Made by a program: the position numbers and the translations under genes
DNA from: AA29 sp041481445
GTDB lineage: Bacteria > Acidobacteriota > Vicinamibacteria > Fen-336
Assembly: GCA_041481445.1 (NCBI GenBank)
Contig: JBGPBV010000083.1
Coordinates: forward strand, 1 to 28,374
Reading direction: 5' to 3'
DNA: 28,374 bases
Part shown: one piece after another, positions 1 through 10,751 of the stretch
Layout: the number at the start of each line of letters is the position of its first letter
Numbering within the stretch: position 1 is the first letter of the stretch
The notes under the pieces: model-generated
What the model saw: only the letters and a program-made list of their open reading frames with translations
Databases searched by the model: none
What the model was told of the DNA's origin: nothing

Positions 1-2302
<2,302 letters not shown>

Positions 2303-2335
2303 GGCCGGCGTCTGGGCTAGGGTCGTCAGCGCGCG

Positions 2336-3352
<1,017 letters not shown>

Positions 3353-3381
3353 CGGCGAAAGTATAGTCTAGGGACAACCGC
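3353..3381. promoter_or_regulatory. Divergent promoter region with overlapping -10 elements
   Basis: The 29 bases between the pfk GTG and the tsaB ATG hold a near-symmetric AGTATAGT core. On the plus strand TATAGT is at 3362-3367, 14 bases before the tsaB ATG. On the minus strand TATACT is at 3360-3365, 7 bases before the pfk start. Either transcript would have a leader of only a few bases or none. AGGGA at 3370-3374 could instead be a tsaB ribosome binding site, which would need a start farther upstream. No -35 is clear on either strand. Confidence 0.4.
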
Positions 3382-4047
3382 ATGAAGCTCCTCGCGGTGG
3401 ACACCACGAGCGCGCGCGAGAGCGTCGCCCTCGGCATCGACGGCGTGCTGGCGGGCGAGGTCCGCCTGCTCACCGTGGATGGGCACTCCCGTCGCGTCCT
3501 GCCCGCGATCGCGTTCCTGCTCGAGTCGGCCGGGCTGGGCCCGCGCGACGTCGAGGCCTACGCGGTGGCCCTGGGTCCCGGCTCGTTCACCGGCGTGCGC
3601 GTGGGCCTCAGCACCGTCCAGGGGCTCGCTCTGGCCGCCGGGCGGCCCTGCCTCGGCGTCTCGACGCTCGACCTCCTGGCGGCGACGGTCAGGGGGGAGG
3701 CGCCCACGCTGGTGGCGATGGTCGACGCCGCGCGCGGCGAGAAGGTGTTCGCCGCCGTGTACGACGCCGAGGCGCATCGCCGCGAGGGTCCGGAGTCGGA
3801 CGATCCGGAGGCCGTGGCCGGGCGCGTCGCGGGCCGGGCGGCCTTCGTCGGCGACGGGGCCGATCTGTACCGCGCGGCCATCCTCGCCGCCAAGGCCGAC
3901 GCCCTCTTCCCGGCCCGCAGCCTCTACCTGGCGGGGACGCTCGCGCTCCTCGCCGAGCCCCGGCTGGCGGCGGGGGAGGGAACGGCGCCGGGGGCGCTGC
4001 GCCCGCTCTACCTCCGCGCGGCGGACATCCGGCCCAGCACGCGATGA
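3382..4047 (+). CDS. tsaB: tRNA threonylcarbamoyladenosine biosynthesis protein TsaB
   Basis: TsaB is the non-catalytic partner of TsaD. With TsaE and TsaC it makes the t6A37 modification of ANN-decoding tRNAs in the cytoplasm. The 221-residue protein has the actin-like fold start LLAVDTTS at 3-10, a HSRRVLP segment near 35 (HSExLLP in relatives) and the diagnostic GPGSFTGVRVGLST at 65-78. The length is normal for the family (about 220-235). The ATG at 3382 is preceded by AGGGA 7 bases upstream. The stop overlaps the start of rimI as ATGA, and the tsaB-rimI pairing is common in bacteria, so translational coupling is likely. The divergent neighbour is pfk. Confidence 0.97.
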   Translation: MKLLAVDTTSARESVALGIDGVLAGEVRLLTVDGHSRRVLPAIAFLLESAGLGPRDVEAYAVALGPGSFTGVRVGLSTVQGLALAAGRPCLGVSTLDLLAATVRGEAPTLVAMVDAARGEKVFAAVYDAEAHRREGPESDDPEAVAGRVAGRAAFVGDGADLYRAAILAAKADALFPARSLYLAGTLALLAEPRLAAGEGTAPGALRPLYLRAADIRPSTR

Positions 4048-4538
4048 GCCTCCCGCCGTACGCCGTGGAGATGGCGGGGCCGGACGACGTCGACGCCCTG
4101 GCCGCCCTGGAGCGGAGGTGCTACACGCATCCCTGGACCGCCCGCGGGTTCCGCGACGCGCTCCGTCGCGGGGAGCGGGGGGCGGTGCTCTTGGCGCGCG
4201 CCCCGTCCGGGGTGGACCCCGAGCGCGGCATCCTCGGCTACTGTGTGATCGAGACGGTCGCCGACGAGCTGCACGTCCACAACCTGGCCGTGCGCCCCGA
4301 GTCGCGGGGAGGCGGGCTGGGGCGCCGGCTGCTCGAGATCGGGCTGGCGATGGGGGAGCGGCGAGGCGCGCGCGTGGCGTTGCTCGAGGTCCGCGAGAGC
4401 AACCGCCCGGCGATCGAGCTGTACGGCTCGATGGGGTTCGTGCCGGTGGCCACCCGACGCAACTACTACTCGCAGCCGCAGGAAGACGCGCTCGTGCTCC
4501 GCAAGGACCGCCTGGGTATGGGCGGAAATGATCCTTGA
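4044..4538 (+). CDS. rimI: Ribosomal protein S18-alanine N-acetyltransferase RimI
   Basis: RimI is a GNAT-family enzyme that moves acetyl from acetyl-CoA to the N-terminal alanine of ribosomal protein S18. The 164-residue protein has HNLAVRPESRGGGLG, with the acetyl-CoA pyrophosphate loop RGGGLG at 88-93. LEVRESNRPAIELYGSMGF at 114-132 follows, with the conserved N120 and Y127. Near the C-terminus a RRNYYSQPQEDALVL stretch is typical of RimI. Its ATG overlaps the tsaB stop (ATGA at 4044-4047), which supports this start and coupled translation. A generic GNAT with another substrate is possible, but the tsaB link and C-terminal motif favour RimI. Confidence 0.92.
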   Translation: MSLPPYAVEMAGPDDVDALAALERRCYTHPWTARGFRDALRRGERGAVLLARAPSGVDPERGILGYCVIETVADELHVHNLAVRPESRGGGLGRRLLEIGLAMGERRGARVALLEVRESNRPAIELYGSMGFVPVATRRNYYSQPQEDALVLRKDRLGMGGNDP

Positions 4539-4563
4539 ATTCGCCGAGACCGGATGATAACTT
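4535..4563 (+). promoter_or_regulatory. Possible promoter for the YdcH-family gene
   Basis: TTGAAT at 4535-4540 is followed after 17 bases by TAACTT at 4558-4563; the alternative GATAAC at 4556-4561 has a 15-base spacing. The -35 matches consensus at four of six positions and the -10 at three or four. It overlaps the rimI stop and lies about 85 bases before the next start codon. The match is weak, so this is tentative. Confidence 0.3.
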
Positions 4564-4645
4564 CCGGGTCAGGCGGCCTCCGCCGTCGCCCCTCTCGACG
4601 CGGGTCCACGGGCGCCTTGGAATGCCTTCATATTCGGAGGTGCCG

Positions 4646-4870
4646 ATGTCCCACAACGCCGGTTCTACCACGGAGCGTCTCCTCGAGAACGAGGAGTACA
4701 GACGTCTTCACGAGCAGCATCACGAGTACGAAGCCCGCCTGAGCCAGTTCACGGACAAGGCCGTACTGAGCGACGAGGAGCAGGTCGAGGAGACCACCCT
4801 CAAGAAGAAGAAGCTCCAGTTGAAGGACCGGATGGAAGCGATCGCGCGACGGATGCGGGAGGGCCACTAA
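4646..4870 (+). CDS. YdcH/DUF465-family small coiled-coil protein
   Basis: This is a 74-residue, highly charged, helical protein with LLENEEYRRLHEQHHEYEARL near the N-terminus and LKKKKLQLKDRMEAIARRM near the C-terminus. That is the layout of DUF465 (YdcH) proteins, whose molecular role is not known. No signal peptide or membrane segment is seen, so it is probably cytoplasmic. The ATG at 4646 is chosen over an in-frame upstream start at 4535. GGAGG at 4636-4640 is correctly spaced before 4646, and the upstream extension is proline/arginine-rich and unlike the family. It is followed by a strong intrinsic terminator and may be a single-gene transcript or the end of the tsaB-rimI operon. Confidence 0.85.
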   Translation: MSHNAGSTTERLLENEEYRRLHEQHHEYEARLSQFTDKAVLSDEEQVEETTLKKKKLQLKDRMEAIARRMREGH

Positions 4871-4896
4871 GGCCTTCCGGCGCCGCGCCGCTCCCG

Positions 4897-4927
4897 AGCG
4901 GAGGGCCTCCCGGGCCCTCCGCTTTTT
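4897..4927 (+). terminator. Rho-independent terminator after the YdcH-family gene
   Basis: A perfect 11-bp stem, AGCGGAGGGCC at 4897-4907 with GGCCCTCCGCT at 4913-4923, closes a 5-base loop and runs into a T5 tract at 4923-4927. It lies 26 bases after the YdcH-family stop and 26 bases before pssA, separating the two transcripts. TAAAAT at 4932-4937, directly after it, could be a -10 for pssA. Confidence 0.9.
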
Positions 4928-4953
4928 CATCTAAAATCGGTTTTTCGCCGCCC

Positions 4954-5766
4954 ATGGACATCGCCGCGCCGGTCACGGAGGGGGAGCGCCGGAAGGTGGA
5001 GCGCCGCCGGGGGACGGGGGGTCGGTTCCGCCGCGGCGCCTCCATCCTGCCCAGCCTGTTCACGACCGGGAACCTCTTCCTGGGCTTCTGGGCCATGGTG
5101 CGGGCGTTCCACGGCCAGTTCGCGGAGGCGGCGCCGCTGATCTTCTGGGCCATCCTGCTCGACGCCCTCGATGGCCGCCTGGCCCGGATGACGGGGACCA
5201 CCAGCGAGTTCGGCGCCGAGCTGGACAGCCTTGCCGACGTGGTCTCTTTCGGGGTGGCGCCGGCCCTCCTCGTGTACTCGTGGGGCTTCGCCACCGTGCC
5301 GCGCGTCGGCTGGCTGGTGGCGTTCCTCTTCGTGGTCTGCGGCGCCCTGCGCCTGGCCCGGTTCAACGTCCAGAAGAGCAGCGTGGACGGCCGCTACTTC
5401 GTCGGCCTCCCGATCCCGGCGGCGGCGGCGGCGGTGGCGGCCGTGGTCAACGTGGCCCCGTCGCCGCTCGAGGACCGGCTGCATGCCGTCCTGTGCCTCT
5501 CGCTCCTGATCGTGCTCGCGTTCCTCATGGTGAGCACCTTCCGCTACTGGTCCTTCAAGAAGGTCGACCTCAAGAGCCGGCGGAGCTACGTCAACGTGGT
5601 CGGGATCGCGCTGCTCCTGATCGTCTTCAACATGCACCCGGATTGGGTGCTCCTCGCCCTGTCGACGATCTTCTGGCTCTCGGGCCCGCTCGCGTACGTC
5701 TACGGCGTCGTGTTCCGGCGCCGCCCGGGCCCTCCGCCCGTCGTCGCCACGAGCCCCGCGCCCTGA
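4954..5766 (+). CDS. pssA: CDP-diacylglycerol--serine O-phosphatidyltransferase
   Basis: This integral membrane enzyme makes phosphatidylserine from CDP-diacylglycerol and serine, the precursor of phosphatidylethanolamine. The 270-residue protein has the full CDP-alcohol phosphatidyltransferase signature at 70-95: D70-x2-DG-x2-AR, then G, D91 and D95. It is preceded by LPSLFTTGNLFLGF at 32-45, typical of PssA type II. Several hydrophobic helices follow, the last ones around 180-250. The C-terminal RRRPGPPP tail is a cytoplasmic end. A TAAAAT element lies 16 bases before the ATG. The NUDIX gene overlaps its stop codon. A phosphatidylglycerophosphate synthase is unlikely given the N-terminal motif. 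Confidence 0.92.
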   Translation: MDIAAPVTEGERRKVERRRGTGGRFRRGASILPSLFTTGNLFLGFWAMVRAFHGQFAEAAPLIFWAILLDALDGRLARMTGTTSEFGAELDSLADVVSFGVAPALLVYSWGFATVPRVGWLVAFLFVVCGALRLARFNVQKSSVDGRYFVGLPIPAAAAAVAAVVNVAPSPLEDRLHAVLCLSLLIVLAFLMVSTFRYWSFKKVDLKSRRSYVNVVGIALLLIVFNMHPDWVLLALSTIFWLSGPLAYVYGVVFRRRPGPPPVVATSPAP

Positions 5767-6203
5767 CCCTCGCCTCCGCCCCGCGCTCGCGGCCGGACCG
5801 GCCGTACGTCGGCGTGGGTGGCGTCGTCCTCATCGACGGAAAGGTCGTGCTCATCCGCCGCGGCAAGGAGCCGTTGCGTGGCCGATGGGTGATCCCGGGA
5901 GGGACGGTCGAGCTGGGAGAGACGCTGCAGGAGGCCCTCGTGCGCGAGATGCGGGAGGAGACGGGACTGCTCGTCCGCCCGCGCGACGTGGCCCTGGTCT
6001 TCGACCGCATCCAGCGCGTGGGGGACACGGTCGAGTACCACTACGTCATCGTCGACTACCTCTGCGACTACGTGTCGGGCGAGTTGCGTGCGGGGTCGGA
6101 TGCGGACGAGGTGGCCCTCGTCGCCCCCGATGAGCTCGACGCGTTCGACGTGCCCCCGCAGGCCCGGGACCTGGTGCTGGACGCGCTCCGCAAACGGGTG
6201 TAG
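5763..6203 (+). CDS. NUDIX hydrolase (probable non-ATG start)
   Basis: This is a predicted pyrophosphohydrolase acting on a nucleoside diphosphate-linked substrate; the exact substrate cannot be told. The complete NUDIX box G-x5-E-x7-REUxEExGU is present, starting at GGTVELGE and ending REMREETGL, after a YVGVGGVVLIDGKVVLIRR first strand. The reading frame has no ATG or suitable GTG between the pssA stop and the conserved domain. The CTG at 5763, which forms a CTGA overlap with the pssA stop, gives a normal 146-residue protein. A TTG at 5643 inside pssA is a longer alternative. Tight coupling to pssA suggests cotranscription. Confidence 0.85.
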   Translation: MTLASAPRSRPDRPYVGVGGVVLIDGKVVLIRRGKEPLRGRWVIPGGTVELGETLQEALVREMREETGLLVRPRDVALVFDRIQRVGDTVEYHYVIVDYLCDYVSGELRAGSDADEVALVAPDELDAFDVPPQARDLVLDALRKRV

Positions 6204-6260
6204 CATGGCTCAAGTATCGCTTTCACAAGGGCCCTTCATCTCGTCGTGAGAGGGGGAAAA

Positions 6261-6512
6261 ATGAAGCTCCTTGGCGCCGCACTTGCCGTCCTCTTGCTGA
6301 CCGTCGCCACGGCCGAGGCGGGGGACAAGCTGCCCAAGCCGATCGATCATCCGATCGTGCGGCCCAAGGTCCGCGAGGACCACAAGGCCGGAAAGCGCGC
6401 CGGGAGGCATCCGTCGCAGTACGTCCATCCCACCTGGGGCGCGAACTGGGACCAGATCCTCAACACGAGGCAGCATCACGAGATCCCGCGGTATCTCTTC
6501 CAGACTCAGTAG
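6261..6512 (+). CDS. Small exported protein of unknown function
   Basis: This is an 83-residue protein not assigned to a known family. It starts with a clear signal peptide: MKLL, then a hydrophobic run to TVATAEA, with cleavage expected after AEA and before GDKLP. The mature part is about 64 residues, basic and rich in His, Pro and Trp (HPIVRPKVREDHKAGKR, then HPTWGANWDQILNTRQHHE), with no cysteine. A strong AGGGGG ribosome binding site at 6251-6256 fixes the ATG at 6261; a GTG at 6246 is an unlikely alternative. It follows the NUDIX gene by 57 bases and ends at a convergent gap. A periplasmic location is inferred. Confidence 0.7.
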   Translation: MKLLGAALAVLLLTVATAEAGDKLPKPIDHPIVRPKVREDHKAGKRAGRHPSQYVHPTWGANWDQILNTRQHHEIPRYLFQTQ

Positions 6513-6521
6513 CGTCTTATC

Positions 6522-6608
6522 TCAGGGGGGGCACTCGCCCACCAAACGGTTGGGGCTTCGCGTCCCCCCCTGAAACCCCCCATCGCTGCGCCGCCCGCTT
6601 TGCGGGCG
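6522..6608. repeat. Intergenic inverted repeats between convergent genes
   Basis: The 113-base gap between the small exported protein gene and the kinase 3' end holds two inverted repeats. The first has perfect 10-base arms, TCAGGGGGGG at 6522-6531 and CCCCCCCTGA at 6564-6573, around 32 bases that include CCAAACGGTTGG and GGGGCTTCGCGTCCCC. The second is CGCCCGC-TTT-GCGGGCG at 6592-6608. Neither is followed by a T-tract. They may act as a two-way terminator or transcript-stabilising hairpin, or be a copy of a dispersed REP-like element. No second copy is in this window. Confidence 0.5.
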
Positions 6609-6625
6609 CCGCGCTCCTTGGTCTC

Positions 6626-9600
6626 TCATGCGGTGGGGAGCCAGAGCACCGCGCGCGTGGGCTCGCCGGGGGCGCTCTCCAGGCTCACGCCTCCCCCGTG
6701 GTCCTCCGCGATCTTCTTCACGAGCGCGAGGCCGAGGCCGCTTCCGCTCGTCTTGGTCGAGAAGAAGGGCTCGAAGATGCGGGCGCGGGCCTCGGGGGCC
6801 ACGCCGGGGCCGCTGTCGCGCACCTCGATCTCCACGCGCCGCCCCTCGTCACGGGTCCGCAGGCTGACCCGGATCGCGCCCGCTTCCCCCACCGCCTGCA
6901 GCGCGTTCTCGAGCAGGTTCACGAGCGCACGCTCGAGCAGGCGGCGGTCGGCGCGCACGGGCGGAGTGGCCCCGTCGAGGTCGAGGGTCAGCTCGACGCG
7001 CGGCGGCAGCCCCGCCTGGTAGGGACGGACGACGTCCTCCAGCATGGCCCGCGGGTCCTGGGGCGCGACGTCCTCCGCCGGCGAGCGCGCGAAGGCGGAG
7101 AACTCGGTGACGATGCCGCGCAGGATGCGCACCTGCCTCAGGATCGTGTCCGTGCAGGTCTCCAGCGTGCGCGCGAAGTCCTCGCTCTTGTCGGCGAAGA
7201 CGCGGCGGAGGTGCTCGGCGGAGAGCTGGATCGGGGTCAGCGGGTTCTTCACCTCGTGCGCCACCTGGCGGGCCATGTCCGCCCAGGCGGCCAGGCGGTT
7301 GCTGCGCTCGAGGTCGCGGCGCTGCGCGATGAGGTCGCTCGCCATCTGGTTGAAGGCCTCGACCAGCCGCCGCAGCTCGTCCTGGCTGGTGGCCTCCACC
7401 CGGGCCTCGAGGTCGCCCTGGGCGATGCGGCGGGTGGCGCGCGTGAGGTCCTGGATGGGCCCCGAGATGCGGCGCGCCATGGAGAGGGCGAGGGCGGCGG
7501 CCAGGCCCAGGAAGAGGACGGAGGCCAGGCGGATGGTGCGGTCGAGGTCGTCCACGGTGGCCTCGACCTCGCGCTGGCGCAGGGCCAGCGGCATGGAGAG
7601 CACGCCGTGCTCGGGCCCGCCGACGTGCACGGGCGTGGAGGCCACCAGGTATCGGAAGTCGCCGATCCGCTCCGTCTGCAGGGTGGCCGGCTGTCCGCCG
7701 AGGACGGTGGCGAGGTAGACGGATCCCGAGACGCGCGGGGCCAGGAGGCCGGAGGCGTACAGCTCGCGCTTGCTCGAGGCGACCAGGCGCCCGCGCTCGA
7801 AGAGGTCGAGGTCGTTCTTGACCACCGAGGCCAGCCAGACCAGGGCGGCGTCCGTGACCGACTCCGAGCCCGTGGCCTCCTCGCGCTGGAAGAACGCGTA
7901 GTCCTCCACCGCCTTCTTGGCCACCGCCGCCCGCTCGAGGGCCTGGTCGTCCGATTCCTTGCGCAGGCGCGCGCTCACGAAGCCGCTCACCACGACCTGG
8001 AGCACGGCGGCGGGGACGAAGGCGACCAGGGTGAAGGCCACGAACAGGCGCAGCGCGAAACGGCGTCCCACCGCCGCGAAGATCGAGGGCAGGGACAGCG
8101 TGGGCCGGCCGAGGAGGGAGCGCACGAGCACCACCAGCACGAGCACGATGACGCCGAGCAGGATGAAGGCGGAGACGGCCTCCACGAGGTCGGCCGCGTA
8201 GCGTCCGGGCGAGAGGCGGCGGTAGGCGAGCGCGTAGACGTAGTCGGCGGTGCTGAAGACGTAGGCGTGCTGGGTCACGCCGTCGACCTCCAGCGTGGTC
8301 CACGCGCCCTCGCCGCGGCGGCCGGCCTCCAGGGTGCGGGCGGCCAGGTCGGGGTCCAGGGCGGGCGGACGCTCGGCCGAGCTGAAGGCCACGTCGTGGT
8401 GGGTGTCGTAGACGAGGAAGGTGACCGGCCGGTCGGGCAGCCCGCCGCGCGCGGTGTTGCGGTAGAGGACGGAATAGGGGTCGCGTCCCTGCACGAAGGG
8501 CAGGCTCCAGAAGTCCTCGCCCACGTAGACGTGCACGGAGCCGTGCACCTCCCCGTGATAGCTGAGGAGGCGCTGGGCATGGAGGACCATCGTCTCCGTG
8601 CTGGCCAGGCTCACCGGCTCGCGCGAGACCGCCCACTCCGCGCTGCGGGGCAGACGGCGCTCGCGGGTGGCGATGGAGGGCAGGTTGAGGGCGAAGCGGC
8701 TGATGACGATGCCGCTCGAGTCCTGGACCTCGATGGCGGAGGAGAACCCGTAGGCGGAGAGGTCGGTGGCCGACCAGACCGCGAAGGCCATCTCCTCGAT
8801 CCCGGGGTAGTAGATCCCGGGGGGCGCGTCCTCGAGCAGGTTCATGGAGTCGATCGCGCGCTCCGTGCCCTGGAGGACGTACTGGCGCCACTCCGGCTGG
8901 CGCAGGACGAGCGGCGCGTAGTCGCGCTCGATCTGCGTGCGCAGGGTCGCCTGGGTGAAATGGACGAGGCTCGCGTAGAGGAGGGCGGTGGCGGCGGCCA
9001 GCCCGAGCAGGGCCATGGCCGCCCGTGTTCCGGGCGGCGCCGCCTGCAGCCGCTCGCGCGCCGGACGTCCTTCCCAGGCCGCGGTGAGCGCGAGGGCGAG
9101 CAGCAGGAACGCGGGCCCGATCGGCACCTCTCCGGGAGCGCTGCGCCAGAGCCGGGCGGCGGCCACCCCGGCGGCGGAGAGGGCGATGGCCATGGCCAGG
9201 CGCCAGCCGCGGCGGGCGGGGACGGGCCCGCCCAGGATGAGCAGGCCAGTCAGTGTGAGGGCGCCCGCGGTCAGGACCCAGAGCAGGGCGATCTGAACGG
9301 CGAGGTGGGCGGCCGAGCGCGGGTACAGGGGGAGGACGGTGAGGTCGAGCGAGCAGTTCACGACCGTGTCCTCGATCAGGCGGAAGGTCGCGACCAGGAC
9401 GGGGACGGAGAGCAAGAGGGCCACGATCACGCGCGGGAGCGAGGCGGGACCGCTGGGCAGGCGGCGCACGCCGTCGAAGGCGACGAAGGCCACCACCAGC
9501 AGCGCGAGGGCGGTGAGCAGCAGGTCGACCGGGCTGGTGAGGAGGGGACCGAGGAGGGTCGAGGCGTAGGTGTCGGGCGACACGAGCTCCGACGAGAGCC

Positions 9601-10675
9601 GCGGGAAGGCGGGGGAGGCGTAGACGAAGAGGAAGCGGCCCCCCGCCGCCGCCACCGCCCAGCGCCAGGCCCGCCATCTCCGCTCGCCGCCTTCGCCGGC
9701 GGCCCAGGCCAGGAGCAGGAGCACCGCCACCACCGAGAATGCGCGGCGGTAGTGGACCTCCAGCGTGCGTTGCGCCTCCTCCAGGGGAGGGACCAGGGCC
9801 CGCACCGCCGCCAGCACGCCCCCGTCGGGGGAGCGCAGGATCCCGTCGCGGAAGAACACGCCCGGTCCAGGAAGGTCGAACGGCCGAGGCCCCTCGCTCT
9901 CGCCGCGGGCGTCGACGTAGCGGAACTCCACGCCGCCTTCCGGGCCCGCGAGCAGGTCGTAATCGTGGAGGTACTGGTTGCGGACGTTGCGCCGCACCGC
10001 GATCGGCAGGGCCACCGTGGCCACGCCGACCCACGACCGGTCGGCGGCGCGCACGGGCGCGCTGGCCACCAGCGTGGTGGTGACGGTGCCGCCGAGCACG
10101 AACACGTCCGGCCGGTCGTGGACGAGCCCCTCCAGGACGGCGGGGTCGCCGGTGCGCCCGGCCCAGGCCACGGGGCGCAGGGGGAGCGCGTCGACGGCCA
10201 GCGACGGCGCCGGATCACGGTCGTCCGCGCGCGCCTCCAGGTCGCGGAACAGGCGGATGAGCGCGGGGCGGTCGCCGGCGATCGCGCCCCGGGTGTCGGG
10301 GAGCACCGCCACCGCCGAGGCCTGGGCCTGCAGGCTCTCCACGAAGCTCCGCGCGCGCGCCTCCCCGGCGGCCAGGCGCGCCTGGGCGCGCGTCTCCGCC
10401 CAGCCGGGCCAGCGCGCGGCCTGCGCGCGCAGGTGGAGGGCGGCCGCCGCCTGCAGCGCGACCAGGATGGCGGCCAGCCCCACGAGCAGCCGGCGTGACC
10501 GCCGCGCGGTGAGGACGAGCAGGAGAAAGGCGGCGGCGGAAAGGAGACCGGACGGCGGGGGGGCCCACATCACGTCCGCGACCACCAGGGCCGTGGCCGC
10601 CAGCGGTCCCCAGGCGGAGGCCGCGGGCGGCGGTGTCTCCGCAGGGGCCGGCGAGACGGGGGTCGCCTCCACCAT
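6626..10675 (-). CDS. Giant membrane-bound NtrY-type sensor histidine kinase
   Basis: This is a 1349-residue sensor kinase, far longer than the usual ~750 for NtrY. Hydrophobic segments suggest about 14 membrane helices. Three lie near 22-82, followed by an extracytoplasmic region at about 85-310. A block of helices spans 312-572, then a second large extracytoplasmic region at about 573-830. Two more helices lie near 832-899, then a third sensor region at about 900-1045 and a helix near 1048-1066. The cytoplasmic part has HAMP (about 1067-1117), the H-box VAHEVKNPLTPIQ with phosphoacceptor H1140, an N-box near N1257, DSGPGV near 1287, FEPFFSTK, and GSGLGLALVKK. All catalytic motifs are intact. 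The H-box is NtrY-like. The ligand is unknown and no response regulator gene is in the window. It follows the NTF2-like gene by 76 bases. Confidence 0.93.
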   Translation of the reverse strand: MVEATPVSPAPAETPPPAASAWGPLAATALVVADVMWAPPPSGLLSAAAFLLLVLTARRSRRLLVGLAAILVALQAAAALHLRAQAARWPGWAETRAQARLAAGEARARSFVESLQAQASAVAVLPDTRGAIAGDRPALIRLFRDLEARADDRDPAPSLAVDALPLRPVAWAGRTGDPAVLEGLVHDRPDVFVLGGTVTTTLVASAPVRAADRSWVGVATVALPIAVRRNVRNQYLHDYDLLAGPEGGVEFRYVDARGESEGPRPFDLPGPGVFFRDGILRSPDGGVLAAVRALVPPLEEAQRTLEVHYRRAFSVVAVLLLLAWAAGEGGERRWRAWRWAVAAAGGRFLFVYASPAFPRLSSELVSPDTYASTLLGPLLTSPVDLLLTALALLVVAFVAFDGVRRLPSGPASLPRVIVALLLSVPVLVATFRLIEDTVVNCSLDLTVLPLYPRSAAHLAVQIALLWVLTAGALTLTGLLILGGPVPARRGWRLAMAIALSAAGVAAARLWRSAPGEVPIGPAFLLLALALTAAWEGRPARERLQAAPPGTRAAMALLGLAAATALLYASLVHFTQATLRTQIERDYAPLVLRQPEWRQYVLQGTERAIDSMNLLEDAPPGIYYPGIEEMAFAVWSATDLSAYGFSSAIEVQDSSGIVISRFALNLPSIATRERRLPRSAEWAVSREPVSLASTETMVLHAQRLLSYHGEVHGSVHVYVGEDFWSLPFVQGRDPYSVLYRNTARGGLPDRPVTFLVYDTHHDVAFSSAERPPALDPDLAARTLEAGRRGEGAWTTLEVDGVTQHAYVFSTADYVYALAYRRLSPGRYAADLVEAVSAFILLGVIVLVLVVLVRSLLGRPTLSLPSIFAAVGRRFALRLFVAFTLVAFVPAAVLQVVVSGFVSARLRKESDDQALERAAVAKKAVEDYAFFQREEATGSESVTDAALVWLASVVKNDLDLFERGRLVASSKRELYASGLLAPRVSGSVYLATVLGGQPATLQTERIGDFRYLVASTPVHVGGPEHGVLSMPLALRQREVEATVDDLDRTIRLASVLFLGLAAALALSMARRISGPIQDLTRATRRIAQGDLEARVEATSQDELRRLVEAFNQMASDLIAQRRDLERSNRLAAWADMARQVAHEVKNPLTPIQLSAEHLRRVFADKSEDFARTLETCTDTILRQVRILRGIVTEFSAFARSPAEDVAPQDPRAMLEDVVRPYQAGLPPRVELTLDLDGATPPVRADRRLLERALVNLLENALQAVGEAGAIRVSLRTRDEGRRVEIEVRDSGPGVAPEARARIFEPFFSTKTSGSGLGLALVKKIAEDHGGGVSLESAPGEPTRAVLWLPTA

Positions 10676-10751
10676 CAGGGAGACAACACCACAAACCGCC
10701 GGTGAACGCCAGTGTGGCGCCGCGAGGTAGGCGCGCCCGCCGGAGAGGACC

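Noticed and set aside
5417..5445. GCG/GGC trinucleotide run in pssA
   Set aside because: It encodes a short Ala run in a membrane helix; ordinary low complexity in a GC-rich gene, not a regulatory repeat.
6698..10498. 1266-codon plus-strand open frame, and a 1061-codon minus-strand frame at 6849-10034
   Set aside because: Both lie over the histidine kinase gene in other frames and have Gly/Arg/Pro/His-rich translations without domains. The kinase frame has the H, N and G boxes.
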